The notes under the pieces were generated by a model, which was given only the letters and a program-made list of their open reading frames with translations, was not told the DNA's origin and ran no database searches. A stretch of DNA of 64,000 nucleotides from Winogradskyella helgolandensis (lineage in GTDB: Bacteria; Bacteroidota; Bacteroidia; Flavobacteriales; Flavobacteriaceae). The position numbers and the translations under genes were made by a program. The stretch covers positions 1,550,001 to 1,614,000 of the forward strand of contig NZ_JABFHO010000001.1 of the NCBI RefSeq assembly GCF_013404085.1, read 5' to 3'. Shown in pieces: positions 7,771-15,818 of this stretch. How positions within the stretch are numbered: the first letter of the stretch is position 1; every line of letters starts with the position of its first letter.

Positions 7771-8862
7771 ATGCGAAATCTATTATGTTTAATTGTATCA
7801 CTACTATCTATAGGACTTTATGGACAAGAAGAAAAACATAGCGCATATTTTGACCTCAATTATTTTGGTGGCAATATAGCACTTCATAATAACAGTATTC
7901 TTCACTTAATAAAAGGTCATCCTGAAGGTTTTATTTTTAGTTGGAATAAAAAAACGTTTGGAAACGAAGCTTGGGAACAACGCTTTAATTATCCAGATTA
8001 TGGTGCTTCTTTAATGTATCAAGATTTAAAGAATAAAACCTTAGGGAATGCTGTTGGACTCTACGCACATTATAATTTCTATTTTTTAAAACGTAATGTC
8101 ATGTTACGCATCGGACAAGGTTTGGCTTTATCTACCAATCCTTATGATAAGCTTGAAAATGCTAAAAATGTAGCTTTTGGTTCTGATATTTTGAGTTCAA
8201 CGTATTTAATGATTAATTACAAAAAGGATCGACTCATTAATCGTTTCGGTTTGCAAACAGGTTTGTCATTAATTCATTATTCTAATGCTAATTTTAGAGC
8301 ACCAAATACAAGTGTAAATACAATTGCGATTAATTTGGGTGTAACATATCAGTTAGATTCGGAAGATCCGGAATTTATCGAAACTATAGAGGATGAAAAA
8401 TTCACTAAAACCGTAAAATATAACTTTGCGTTTAGGTCAGGAATTAATGAAAGTGATGTCATAGGAAGTGGACAATTTCCATTCTATGTATTGTCTGCTT
8501 ATGCCGATAAACGCTTAAGCCATGTAAGTGCCATTCAGTTTGGTGCCGATGTGTTTTTCTCAAACTTCTTAAAGGAATTAATCTATTACTCATCGGTTTC
8601 GCTACCAGAAGAAAATGTGAGTGGAGATGAAGATTATAAACGTGTTGGGCTTTTTGTAGGACATGAATTGTTTATTAATAGAATGTCCGTTGAAACGCAG
8701 TTAGGCTATTATGTATATTACCCTTTTGATTTTGAAGGCAGAACGTATATAAGAATAGGATTAAAACGCTATTTTGGAAAAAAACTATTTGGTGCCATAA
8801 CGTTGAAATCGCATGGAGCAAAAGCAGAAGCTGTAGAATTTGGAATAGGCGTAAGGTTATGA
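7771..8862 (+). CDS. Acyloxyacyl hydrolase / PagL-like lipid A deacylase (outer-membrane barrel)
   Basis: The 363-residue protein has a signal peptide ending near residue 18 and amphipathic strands of an outer-membrane barrel. Residues 169-172 (HYSN in LIHYSNANFRAPN) match the catalytic His-Ser region of PagL-type lipid A 3-O-deacylases. The protein is longer than PagL (about 150 residues): the PagL-like part lies at about 90-195 and a second barrel-like half follows, as in many Bacteroidota homologues. It overlaps the next gene by four bases. Substrate is inferred from the family. Confidence 0.75.
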   Translation: MRNLLCLIVSLLSIGLYGQEEKHSAYFDLNYFGGNIALHNNSILHLIKGHPEGFIFSWNKKTFGNEAWEQRFNYPDYGASLMYQDLKNKTLGNAVGLYAHYNFYFLKRNVMLRIGQGLALSTNPYDKLENAKNVAFGSDILSSTYLMINYKKDRLINRFGLQTGLSLIHYSNANFRAPNTSVNTIAINLGVTYQLDSEDPEFIETIEDEKFTKTVKYNFAFRSGINESDVIGSGQFPFYVLSAYADKRLSHVSAIQFGADVFFSNFLKELIYYSSVSLPEENVSGDEDYKRVGLFVGHELFINRMSVETQLGYYVYYPFDFEGRTYIRIGLKRYFGKKLFGAITLKSHGAKAEAVEFGIGVRL

Positions 8863-9602
8863 GAAAATTAATTTACATATTTAGTTTGTTCCTTTTAGCT
8901 TGTAATAGCGAGGATGCTAACGATTGTTTTCAAACATCAGGAAGTATTGTTCAACAAGAAGTTTCCGTGACTAGTTTTGATCGTATTCTTGTGCATAGAG
9001 ATATTGAATTAATTATTAAAGACGCCCCAGATTATAAAGTCACGATTGAAACTGGCGAAAATTTAATTAATGATGTAGAGGTGGAAGTTATAGATAATCG
9101 CTTGGTACTCACAGATCATAATTCTTGCAATTACGTAAGAGATTTTGGCCTCACTAAAATATATATTGAAACACCAACGCTTACTGAAATAAGAACCTCT
9201 ACGCAGTATGATATTTCTTCTGATGGCGTTTTAAATTATGATACGCTAAACTTGCTTTCTGAAGATTATAATGAAACAAACGAATTCACAGTTGGTGATT
9301 TTAGACTCAGTATTAATTCTAATAACCTTTCAATTTCATCTAATAATCTTTCATTTTATTACATAAATGGTACTGTAGATAATTTGTTCGTTGGTTTTTA
9401 TGCAGGAGCCGGTCGTTTTGAAGGTGAAAATTTAATAGCTGAAAATGTTGAAGTTTATCATCGTGGTAGTAATGATATGGTTGTAAATCCGCAACAATCT
9501 TTAACAGGTCAACTTTACGGTACTGGTGATTTGATTTCCGTTAATGAACCACCACTTGTAAATATAGAGCGTTTTTATATTGGTGAATTGCATTTTGATT
9601 AA
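8859..9602 (+). CDS. DUF2807 (head GIN domain) lipoprotein
   Basis: The 247-residue protein begins with a lipoprotein signal (LFLLACNS, cysteine about residue 15). The rest is a repetitive parallel beta-helix-like region with the DUF2807 pattern: FDRILVHRDIELIIKD, then ladders such as LSINSNNLSISSNNLSFYYI. Such proteins are common on the Bacteroidota surface and have no firmly known function. The ATGA overlap with the PagL-like gene suggests co-translation. Confidence 0.8.
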   Translation: MRKLIYIFSLFLLACNSEDANDCFQTSGSIVQQEVSVTSFDRILVHRDIELIIKDAPDYKVTIETGENLINDVEVEVIDNRLVLTDHNSCNYVRDFGLTKIYIETPTLTEIRTSTQYDISSDGVLNYDTLNLLSEDYNETNEFTVGDFRLSINSNNLSISSNNLSFYYINGTVDNLFVGFYAGAGRFEGENLIAENVEVYHRGSNDMVVNPQQSLTGQLYGTGDLISVNEPPLVNIERFYIGELHFD

Positions 9603-9666
9603 TTTAATCATTACAGTACCAGTTCCATTTAAGCATAGTTGAAGTAAGAAAAGCTAGGTTGGGGTT

Positions 9667-10563
9667 CTATTTACTCGTCAATTCTCTAAACAAACTCTCT
9701 AAACTCGCATTTTTCTGATTGAGTTGTAGAATTTTTAATTCATTATCGTGTGCAAAATCAAACACATGTGAGCGCATATCTTCTATGGTAGAAAACGTAA
9801 TCTCATAAACAAAGTCGTATGTGTTTTTTACCGCTTTTACTTTTGGTAATTTTAATAAAAAGGCATCTTCCACTCTAAAGTCAAATTCAACAATCACAAT
9901 TTGTTCTTGGCCGTCTCGTAAATCTTTTAAATATTTATCGGCAACCACTTCGCCTTTGTTAATGATTATAACACGGTCGCACATGGCCTCAACTTCTTGC
10001 ATGATATGTGTAGACAAAAACACTGTTTTTTCTTTACCAATATTTTTGATGAGGTTTCTAATATCTACTAATTGGTTAGGGTCTAAACCCGTTGTAGGTT
10101 CATCTAAAATTAATACATCAGGATTGTGCAACAACGCATTTGCCAAGCCAACACGTTGTCTGTACCCTTTAGAAAGCTGACTTATTTTTTTGTGAGCTTC
10201 TGGTTGTAATCCTGTTAATTCTATAACCTCGTCAATACGCGATTTAGGCGTGTCGTAAACATTCGCGTTAAAATTCAAATATTCTTTAACGTATAAGTCG
10301 GTATAAAGCGGATTGTGCTCTGGCAAATACCCAACACTACTTTGTACATTTTTCTTTTCTGTAGTAACATCAAATCCATTCACATTAGCAGAACCTTCAG
10401 AAGCTTCGATATACGTGGTTAGGATTTTCATCATTGTCGATTTTCCAGCACCATTAGGTCCTAAGAAACCAACGATTTCAGCATCATTTATCTTGAAAGA
10501 AACATTGTTAAGTGCTTTCTGATCTTTATAAAGTTTGGTTATATTTGAAACTTCGATGGCCAT
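9667..10563 (-). CDS. gldA: Gliding-motility ABC transporter ATP-binding protein GldA
   Basis: The 298-residue ATPase has Walker A GPNGAGKS, the signature LSKGYRQRVG, Walker B VLILDEPTTGLDP and the H-loop STHI. The N-terminus MAIEVSNITKLY and the length match GldA of Flavobacterium. In F. johnsoniae GldA works with the permease GldF and substrate-binding GldG; those genes are not in this window, as is usual because gldA is often unlinked. It stands alone, convergent with the DUF2807 gene. Confidence 0.88.
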   Translation of the reverse strand: MAIEVSNITKLYKDQKALNNVSFKINDAEIVGFLGPNGAGKSTMMKILTTYIEASEGSANVNGFDVTTEKKNVQSSVGYLPEHNPLYTDLYVKEYLNFNANVYDTPKSRIDEVIELTGLQPEAHKKISQLSKGYRQRVGLANALLHNPDVLILDEPTTGLDPNQLVDIRNLIKNIGKEKTVFLSTHIMQEVEAMCDRVIIINKGEVVADKYLKDLRDGQEQIVIVEFDFRVEDAFLLKLPKVKAVKNTYDFVYEITFSTIEDMRSHVFDFAHDNELKILQLNQKNASLESLFRELTSK

Positions 10564-10579
10564 ACAAATAGAATTTATT

Positions 10580-10587
10580 CAAAAATA
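10580..10587 (-). promoter_or_regulatory. -7 box of gldA
   Basis: On the minus strand this reads TATTTTTG, an exact TAnnTTTG match, 17 bases upstream of the gldA start codon. Confidence 0.45.
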
Positions 10588-10730
10588 GGTATTTCCGAAT
10601 ATTGTATTGCAATTATTAGTAATTCTTTAAATTTTTACAATTATTTTCAAAAAAACAATTCAACAATTTTGATTTGCGAAAATAATAATTACATTAGCGA
10701 TATAATTAAAGATTTCCACTAATGTGGAAA

Positions 10731-10787
10731 ATGAATATGAACATATCTAAAGCATATTATAACTGGTTTTATTTCTTTTTTAGCTAA
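10731..10787 (+). CDS. Aromatic amino acid leader peptide (attenuator)
   Basis: An 18-codon frame encodes MNMNISKAYYNWFYFFFS. Residues 9-17 hold eight aromatic residues (three Tyr, one Trp, four Phe) in nine. It ends 44 bases before an intrinsic terminator and 120 bases before pheA, the first gene of the Phe/Tyr/shikimate-pathway operon. This is the textbook layout of ribosome-mediated attenuation: charged aromatic tRNAs let the ribosome finish and the terminator form; shortage stalls it in the YYNWFYFFF run. The mixed Tyr/Trp/Phe content fits an operon that includes the common DAHP synthase. It fills the 343-base gene-free gap before pheA. Confidence 0.85.
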   Translation: MNMNISKAYYNWFYFFFS

Positions 10788-10792
10788 AGGAA

Positions 10793-10857
10793 CGAGACTG
10801 AGTATGTTTTATTTAAAATATAGTTTTAAAAGTCTCGATTTAATCGGGACTTTTTTT
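10793..10857 (+). terminator. Attenuator: antiterminator arm plus intrinsic terminator before pheA
   Basis: The terminator hairpin is 10831-10851 (AGTCTCGAT, loop TTA, ATCGGGACT: nine pairs with one G-T) followed by seven T. The sequence CGAGACT at 10793-10799, just after the leader peptide stop, is exactly complementary to AGTCTCG at 10831-10837, the 5' arm of the terminator. The two pairings exclude each other, so a ribosome stalled inside the leader would leave 10793-10799 free to form the antiterminator, while a ribosome at the stop codon (10785-10787) would cover it. The structure is seen directly; the mechanism is inferred. Confidence 0.85.
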
Positions 10858-10906
10858 ATGCCAACTTTTAACTGTTTTTAGAATCGATAACTAAGAAAAA
10901 TAAATT

Positions 10907-11734
10907 GTGAAAAAACCAATAGCAATACAAGGCATTAAGGGCTCATTTCATCATGAAGTTGTTCAGCATTATTTTAATGCTGAAACAGATGTCGTTGAAT
11001 GTATGACCTTTGATAGTGTTATTGACACCTTACTCGAAGGGCAAACGGATGAAATTGTAATGGCTTTAGAAAATTCTATTGCAGGTTCAATTATACCTAA
11101 TTATGCGTTAATTGATAGTCATAACTTAAGTATAGTTGGTGAATGGTATTTAGATATTCAGCATAGTTTAATGGCTCTAGCGGAGCAATCTATTGAAGAT
11201 ATTTTAGAGGTGCATTCACATCCCATGGCGTTATTACAATGTAAACTATTTTTTAGAGATTATCCGCATATAAAATTAGTAGAAGCTAAAGATACAGCCG
11301 ATGTGGCGAAACAAATTTCAGAACAGCATATAAAAGGCATTGCAGCCATAGCAAGTAAAAATGCAGCACAATTATATGGACTTAATGTTTTGGCAGAAAG
11401 TATTCAAACTATAAAACATAATGAAACGCGTTTTGTGATTGTACGACGTGAAAATAACCAAACGGATAACAGCCATATTAATAAGGCATCTTTAAAGTTT
11501 GAATTAGATCATAAACGTGGCAGTTTAGCAGCTTTGTTAAATGTGTTGAGTGATTGCAAACTTAACCTTACCAAAATACAATCATTACCAAAAATTGATA
11601 CACCATGGAAGTATGCGTTTTTTGTAGATGTTACTTTTGTAGATTATAAAGATTACGATAAAGCGAAGTCTATTATAAGTTTAATGGCTGAGAATTTTAA
11701 AATATTGGGAGAATATAAAAATGCAAGACTATGA
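10907..11734 (+). CDS. pheA: Prephenate dehydratase (GTG start)
   Basis: The enzyme converts prephenate to phenylpyruvate for phenylalanine synthesis. In 275 residues the catalytic domain covers about 1-180 (with the NETRFVIV motif) and an ACT regulatory domain about 190-275 (KRGSLAALLNVL). The ACT motif usually read as ESRP appears as QSLP here, so allosteric binding of Phe may differ; the upstream attenuator could carry more of the control. Translation appears to start at GTG, as no suitable ATG is near. Its stop overlaps the aminotransferase start by four bases. Confidence 0.9.
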   Translation: MKKPIAIQGIKGSFHHEVVQHYFNAETDVVECMTFDSVIDTLLEGQTDEIVMALENSIAGSIIPNYALIDSHNLSIVGEWYLDIQHSLMALAEQSIEDILEVHSHPMALLQCKLFFRDYPHIKLVEAKDTADVAKQISEQHIKGIAAIASKNAAQLYGLNVLAESIQTIKHNETRFVIVRRENNQTDNSHINKASLKFELDHKRGSLAALLNVLSDCKLNLTKIQSLPKIDTPWKYAFFVDVTFVDYKDYDKAKSIISLMAENFKILGEYKNARL

Positions 11735-12873
11735 TAGAAGTTGCAAAACGTTTACAAAATGTCGAAGAATACTACTTTTCTAAGAAATTGAGAGAAGTAG
11801 CACTTTTAAAATCGCAAGGCAAACCTATTATTAATTTAGGTATTGGTAGTCCAGATTTAGAGCCGCCTTTTAAGGCCTCTATGTTGCTTCAAGATAGTTT
11901 AATTGATGAAAAAGCACACCAATATCAAAGTTACCAAGGCTTGCCAGAACTGAGAGAAGGAATTGCCAACTTTTATAAAATGCATTATGATGTAAATTTA
12001 AGTTCGCAAACCGAAGTATTACCATTAATGGGAAGCAAGGAAGGTATTATGCACATTTCTATGGCTTTTTTAAATAAAGGTGATAAAGTGTTAATTCCAA
12101 ATCCTGGATATCCGACGTACGCTTCAGTAACTAAACTTTTAGAGGCAAAACCTGTGTTTTATGATTTAAAAGAAGACAATAATTGGGAACCAGACTTTAG
12201 TGCTTTAGAGCGTTTAGATTTAAAACGTGTAAAAATTATGTGGATTAATTATCCGCACATGCCAACAGGAGCAAATGCTACTAATAAATTTTATGATAAA
12301 ATAATTGCGTTTGGAAAACGACACGATATTTTAATCGTAAATGATAATCCGTATAGTTTTATTCTGAATGATAAACCAATAAGTATTTTAAGATATAAGA
12401 ATGCAAAGGACGTTTGTTTGGAGTTGAATTCATTAAGTAAAACCTTTAATATGGCTGGCTGGAGAGTTGGAATGTTAGTTGGTAATTACGATTTTTTAAG
12501 TGCTGTTTTACGCGTGAAAAGTAATATGGATTCTGGTATGTTTTATGGTATACAAAAAGGAGCAATTGAGGCTTTAAAATGTTCTGAAATGTGGTTTAAG
12601 AGTTTGAACAGTGTGTATCAAACCCGAAGAGAACTAGTATGGAAACTGGCTCAAGGACTCAATTGTACTTATGATGAAGATGCTTCCGGATTGTTTGTTT
12701 GGGCAAAGTTGCCACCACATATGAAATCAGAAGAATTTACAGATTTAGTACTAAAGGAGCATTCCATATTTATTACACCAGGTACTGTTTTTGGAAGTAA
12801 TGGAGAGGGATATGTGCGGTTTTCGTTATGTGCAGATGAAGACATTATTAAGGAAGCGATAGCCAGAGTATAA
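11731..12873 (+). CDS. Class I/II PLP aminotransferase, probably for aromatic amino acids
   Basis: This 380-residue fold-type I aminotransferase shows NLGIGSPDL near residues 35-43, PGYPTYASV, NYPHMPTGA and the PLP-lysine region LNSLSKTFNMAGWRVG. The position between pheA and tyrA argues for transamination of phenylpyruvate and 4-hydroxyphenylpyruvate (or prephenate). Relatives annotated as LL-diaminopimelate or aspartate aminotransferases look similar, so substrate comes from context only. ATGA overlap with pheA. Confidence 0.85.
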   Translation: MIEVAKRLQNVEEYYFSKKLREVALLKSQGKPIINLGIGSPDLEPPFKASMLLQDSLIDEKAHQYQSYQGLPELREGIANFYKMHYDVNLSSQTEVLPLMGSKEGIMHISMAFLNKGDKVLIPNPGYPTYASVTKLLEAKPVFYDLKEDNNWEPDFSALERLDLKRVKIMWINYPHMPTGANATNKFYDKIIAFGKRHDILIVNDNPYSFILNDKPISILRYKNAKDVCLELNSLSKTFNMAGWRVGMLVGNYDFLSAVLRVKSNMDSGMFYGIQKGAIEALKCSEMWFKSLNSVYQTRRELVWKLAQGLNCTYDEDASGLFVWAKLPPHMKSEEFTDLVLKEHSIFITPGTVFGSNGEGYVRFSLCADEDIIKEAIARV

Positions 12874-12908
12874 TCAGTGAACAATTACAGTTAAAGAAAT
12901 AAATTAAA

Positions 12909-13760
12909 GTGAATACTATATTTATCATAGGAGTTGGGTTAATTGGAGGAAGCTTCGCTTTGGATATAAAAAAATTACATCCAGAGTGTACCATTTTTGG
13001 TATTGATAATAATGAAGCGCATTTAGATGAGGCTATTCAACTAAAAGTTATAGATCAAAAAGCAAATTTTGAAGATTTAGAAAAAGCAGATGTCGTTATT
13101 GTAGCAATTCCTGTAGACGCAACTTTAAATGTTTTGCCTAAAGTTTTAGATGGTGTTTCAGATAATGCCATTGTTTTTGATGCAGGTTCTACCAAAGAAG
13201 ATATTTGCGACAAGGTTAGGAATCATCCAAAACGTAGAAATTATTTAGCAGTGCATCCTATTGCGGGTACGGAACATTCTGGTCCAAAAGCAGCAATTTA
13301 TAACCTGTATCAAAACAAGACCAATATTATATGTGAAGTGGAGGAAACGGCCTTCAAGCTTCAAGAAAAAGCGTTAAAGTTGTTTTCAGATTTAGGGATG
13401 CGTATTCGTTATATGAATCCTAAAGCACATGATAAACATATTGCTTATGTCTCACATTTATCGCATATAAGTGCATTTATGTTGGGGAAAACGGTTATTG
13501 ATAAAGAACGAAATGAACGCGATATTTTTGATATGGCAGGTAGTGGATTTGCGAGTACAGTGCGTTTAGCAAAAAGTTCACCAGCCATGTGGACACCTAT
13601 TTTTAAACAAAATAAAGCCAATGTTATAGAAACTTTAGAAGAATATATAGATAATCTAAAACACTTTAAGCAGTTGATGGAAGAAGATGATTTTGAGGCT
13701 GTGTATAACGAAATGGAACAAACAAATTATATAAAAGACATATTAAACGGAATACAATAG
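12909..13760 (+). CDS. tyrA: Prephenate dehydrogenase (GTG start)
   Basis: The enzyme oxidatively decarboxylates prephenate to 4-hydroxyphenylpyruvate for tyrosine. The 283-residue protein starts with the NAD-binding motif IIGVGLIGGSFAL, followed by DAGSTKEDI, HPIAGTEHSGP and SHLSHISAFML, all typical of TyrA. There is no C-terminal ACT domain. It starts with GTG, 35 bases after the aminotransferase. Together with pheA it branches prephenate to both aromatic amino acids. Confidence 0.92.
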   Translation: MNTIFIIGVGLIGGSFALDIKKLHPECTIFGIDNNEAHLDEAIQLKVIDQKANFEDLEKADVVIVAIPVDATLNVLPKVLDGVSDNAIVFDAGSTKEDICDKVRNHPKRRNYLAVHPIAGTEHSGPKAAIYNLYQNKTNIICEVEETAFKLQEKALKLFSDLGMRIRYMNPKAHDKHIAYVSHLSHISAFMLGKTVIDKERNERDIFDMAGSGFASTVRLAKSSPAMWTPIFKQNKANVIETLEEYIDNLKHFKQLMEEDDFEAVYNEMEQTNYIKDILNGIQ

Positions 13761-13781
13761 TAATTAAGAATAAAAGCAAAA

Positions 13782-14864
13782 ATGGAAAACAAGAAAGAAA
13801 TGAGAACTTGGTTGGATGATATGAATCTAGATCATCCATTAGTAATTGCAGGTCCTTGCAGTGCGGAAACAGAAGAACAAGTATTAAGAATAGCACACGA
13901 GCTAAAAGATACCGATGTTAATTACTATAGAGCAGGTATTTGGAAACCAAGAACACGTCCAGGTAATTTTGAAGGTGTTGGAGCATTAGGCTTAAAATGG
14001 TTACAAAAAGTAAAGGCAGAAACAGGAATGAAAACCTGTACAGAAGTTGCCAATGCAGCGCATGTAAAATTAGCCTTAGAGTATGATGTAGATTTATTAT
14101 GGATTGGTGCACGTTCTACTGTGAGTCCATTCATCATGCAAGAGATTGCTGATGCTTTACAAGGAACTGATAAAATTGTATTGGTTAAAAATCCAGTAAA
14201 TCCAGATTTATCGTTATGGTTAGGTGGTATTGAAAGATTATATTCTGCAGGAATTAAAAATTTAGGTGCTATACATAGAGGTTTTTCTACGTATGAAAAG
14301 TCTAAATATAGAAATATACCAGAATGGCAATTGGCAATTGAATTTCAAAATAGATTTCCAGATTTGCCTTTAATTAATGATCCTTCTCATATAACAGGAA
14401 ATAGAGAGATGATTTTTGAAGTGTCTCAAACGGCTTTAGATCTTAACTTTGATGGGTTAATGATAGAAACGCATTTCGATCCTGAGAATGCATGGAGTGA
14501 TGCGGCACAGCAGGTAACACCAAGTAGTCTTGTTCAAATTATGAAAGACTTAAAAATCAGAAAAGAATCAGATCCTGAAGCAGAGTATAATAAAGATCTT
14601 AATAATTTAAGAGCTCAGATAGATGTTGTAGATAATCAGATTATTGATTTATTAGGCAAACGTATGAAAGTTGCTGATGGCATTGGAACTCTTAAAAAAC
14701 AAAAGAACGTGGCTGTATTACAAAACAAACGTTGGAACGAGATTTTAGGCCATATGGTACTAGAAGGAGAAGAAAGAGGGTTAAGTGAAGAATTTATTTT
14801 AAAGATGTTTAAAGCAATTCATCAAGAATCAATTAATCATCAAGAAAAGATAATCAATAAATAA
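13782..14864 (+). CDS. Bifunctional DAHP synthase / chorismate mutase
   Basis: The 360-residue fusion has an N-terminal type I-beta DAHP synthase (about 1-260; VIAGPCSAETEEQ, KPRTRPGNFEG, INDPSHITGNR) and a C-terminal AroQ chorismate mutase (about 270-355; NLRAQIDVVDNQIIDLLGKR). It therefore catalyses the entry step to the shikimate pathway and the step from chorismate to prephenate that feeds pheA and tyrA. Because chorismate also leads to tryptophan, its presence explains the Trp codon in the leader peptide. It is the last gene of the operon, followed by a strong terminator. Confidence 0.92.
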   Translation: MENKKEMRTWLDDMNLDHPLVIAGPCSAETEEQVLRIAHELKDTDVNYYRAGIWKPRTRPGNFEGVGALGLKWLQKVKAETGMKTCTEVANAAHVKLALEYDVDLLWIGARSTVSPFIMQEIADALQGTDKIVLVKNPVNPDLSLWLGGIERLYSAGIKNLGAIHRGFSTYEKSKYRNIPEWQLAIEFQNRFPDLPLINDPSHITGNREMIFEVSQTALDLNFDGLMIETHFDPENAWSDAAQQVTPSSLVQIMKDLKIRKESDPEAEYNKDLNNLRAQIDVVDNQIIDLLGKRMKVADGIGTLKKQKNVAVLQNKRWNEILGHMVLEGEERGLSEEFILKMFKAIHQESINHQEKIINK

Positions 14865-14883
14865 ATTGAATAATAACTTTTAC

Positions 14884-14911
14884 AAAGGCTCGCAAATTGC
14901 GAGCCTTTTTT
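14884..14911. terminator. Intrinsic terminator after the aromatic operon
   Basis: AAAGGCTCGC, loop, GCGAGCC and six T form a GC-rich hairpin. A nearly identical hairpin (two mismatches in the loop) occurs at 15651-15680. Confidence 0.88.
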
Positions 14912-15013
14912 GTATGACATGTTTACTCACTCAAACGTAGAGTTTACGTAAGGGTTGTTTTTTTTAATTCAGTTTCGGAGTAGGTTTGAGGTATTAACCA
15001 AAACCAATAACTC

Positions 15014-15649
15014 ATGAAAAAAAGTACTTTAGTCCTCATCGCCTTAAGTTTAAGTTTTTTTGCCTCGGCACAAATTTCAATAACAGGAACTGTAGCTAAC
15101 GATTCTATTCCATTAGAATCGGCCAGTGTAATTATTAAAAACTCTACCAACGGAATTGCTACAAATGAAAAAGGAGAATTTAAACTTGAAGCAAAAAAAG
15201 GGGATACCTTAGTTGTTTCTTATTTAGGCTATGAAACTAAAGAGCTTGTTTTAAATAACACTGAGGAAATAGGAATTAATCTTGAAGAAGATAGTTTTGA
15301 TGAGGTTGTAATTGTTGGATATCAAAATGTTACTAAAACATGGTATAAAAGAGCTTGTGGTGGGTTCAGTGTAGAAAAATCTGAGCTGTACAATAAATCT
15401 GAGAAAAGAAATAAACTCTTCCCAAACCCATCTTCAAATGGCATTTTCCAATTAAAGTTGGTGGAAGATTATGATGAAGTTAAAATTTCAATAGCGAATA
15501 GTTCTGGTCAAATGCTTAAAAAGACGACACATCAAAAGTTTGGAGAGAATATAATTATTGATGTCTCGCAATTTGCGGCAGGATTATATATAGTAAGTAT
15601 CATAGCAGATGGAAAACAATTAGAATCTATCAAAGCGATAAAAAGTTAA
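15014..15649 (+). CDS. Secreted protein with CarboxypepD_reg-like domain and T9SS sorting domain
   Basis: The 211-residue protein has a signal peptide (to about residue 20), a carboxypeptidase regulatory-like beta-sandwich (about 22-85; ITGTVANDSIPLESASVIIK ... YLGYETKELVL) and a type A T9SS C-terminal sorting domain (about 135-211; LFPNPSSNGIFQL ... AAGLYIVSI). There is no enzymatic domain between them. The function is unknown; secretion to the surface is inferred from the sorting domain. It is flanked by two almost identical terminators. Confidence 0.8.
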   Translation: MKKSTLVLIALSLSFFASAQISITGTVANDSIPLESASVIIKNSTNGIATNEKGEFKLEAKKGDTLVVSYLGYETKELVLNNTEEIGINLEEDSFDEVVIVGYQNVTKTWYKRACGGFSVEKSELYNKSEKRNKLFPNPSSNGIFQLKLVEDYDEVKISIANSSGQMLKKTTHQKFGENIIIDVSQFAAGLYIVSIIADGKQLESIKAIKS

Positions 15650-15650
15650 G

Positions 15651-15680
15651 AAAAAGGCTCGCGATTTGCGAGCCTTTTTC
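15651..15680. terminator. Intrinsic terminator after 15014-15649
   Basis: AAAAAGGCTCGC, loop GATTT, GCGAGCC and five T. Same stem as the terminator at 14884-14911. Confidence 0.88.
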
Positions 15681-15818
15681 TATTTAAAATGCTCATTATT
15701 AGGGGTGAAACCTTTTTGTTTGCACTTTAATAATTCTTGTGCTAAGATTAAATGTTAAATTCATTAAGTATTTATGTAATAAAACACCTATAATTGTGAG
15801 CTCATCAACCAAATTAAA

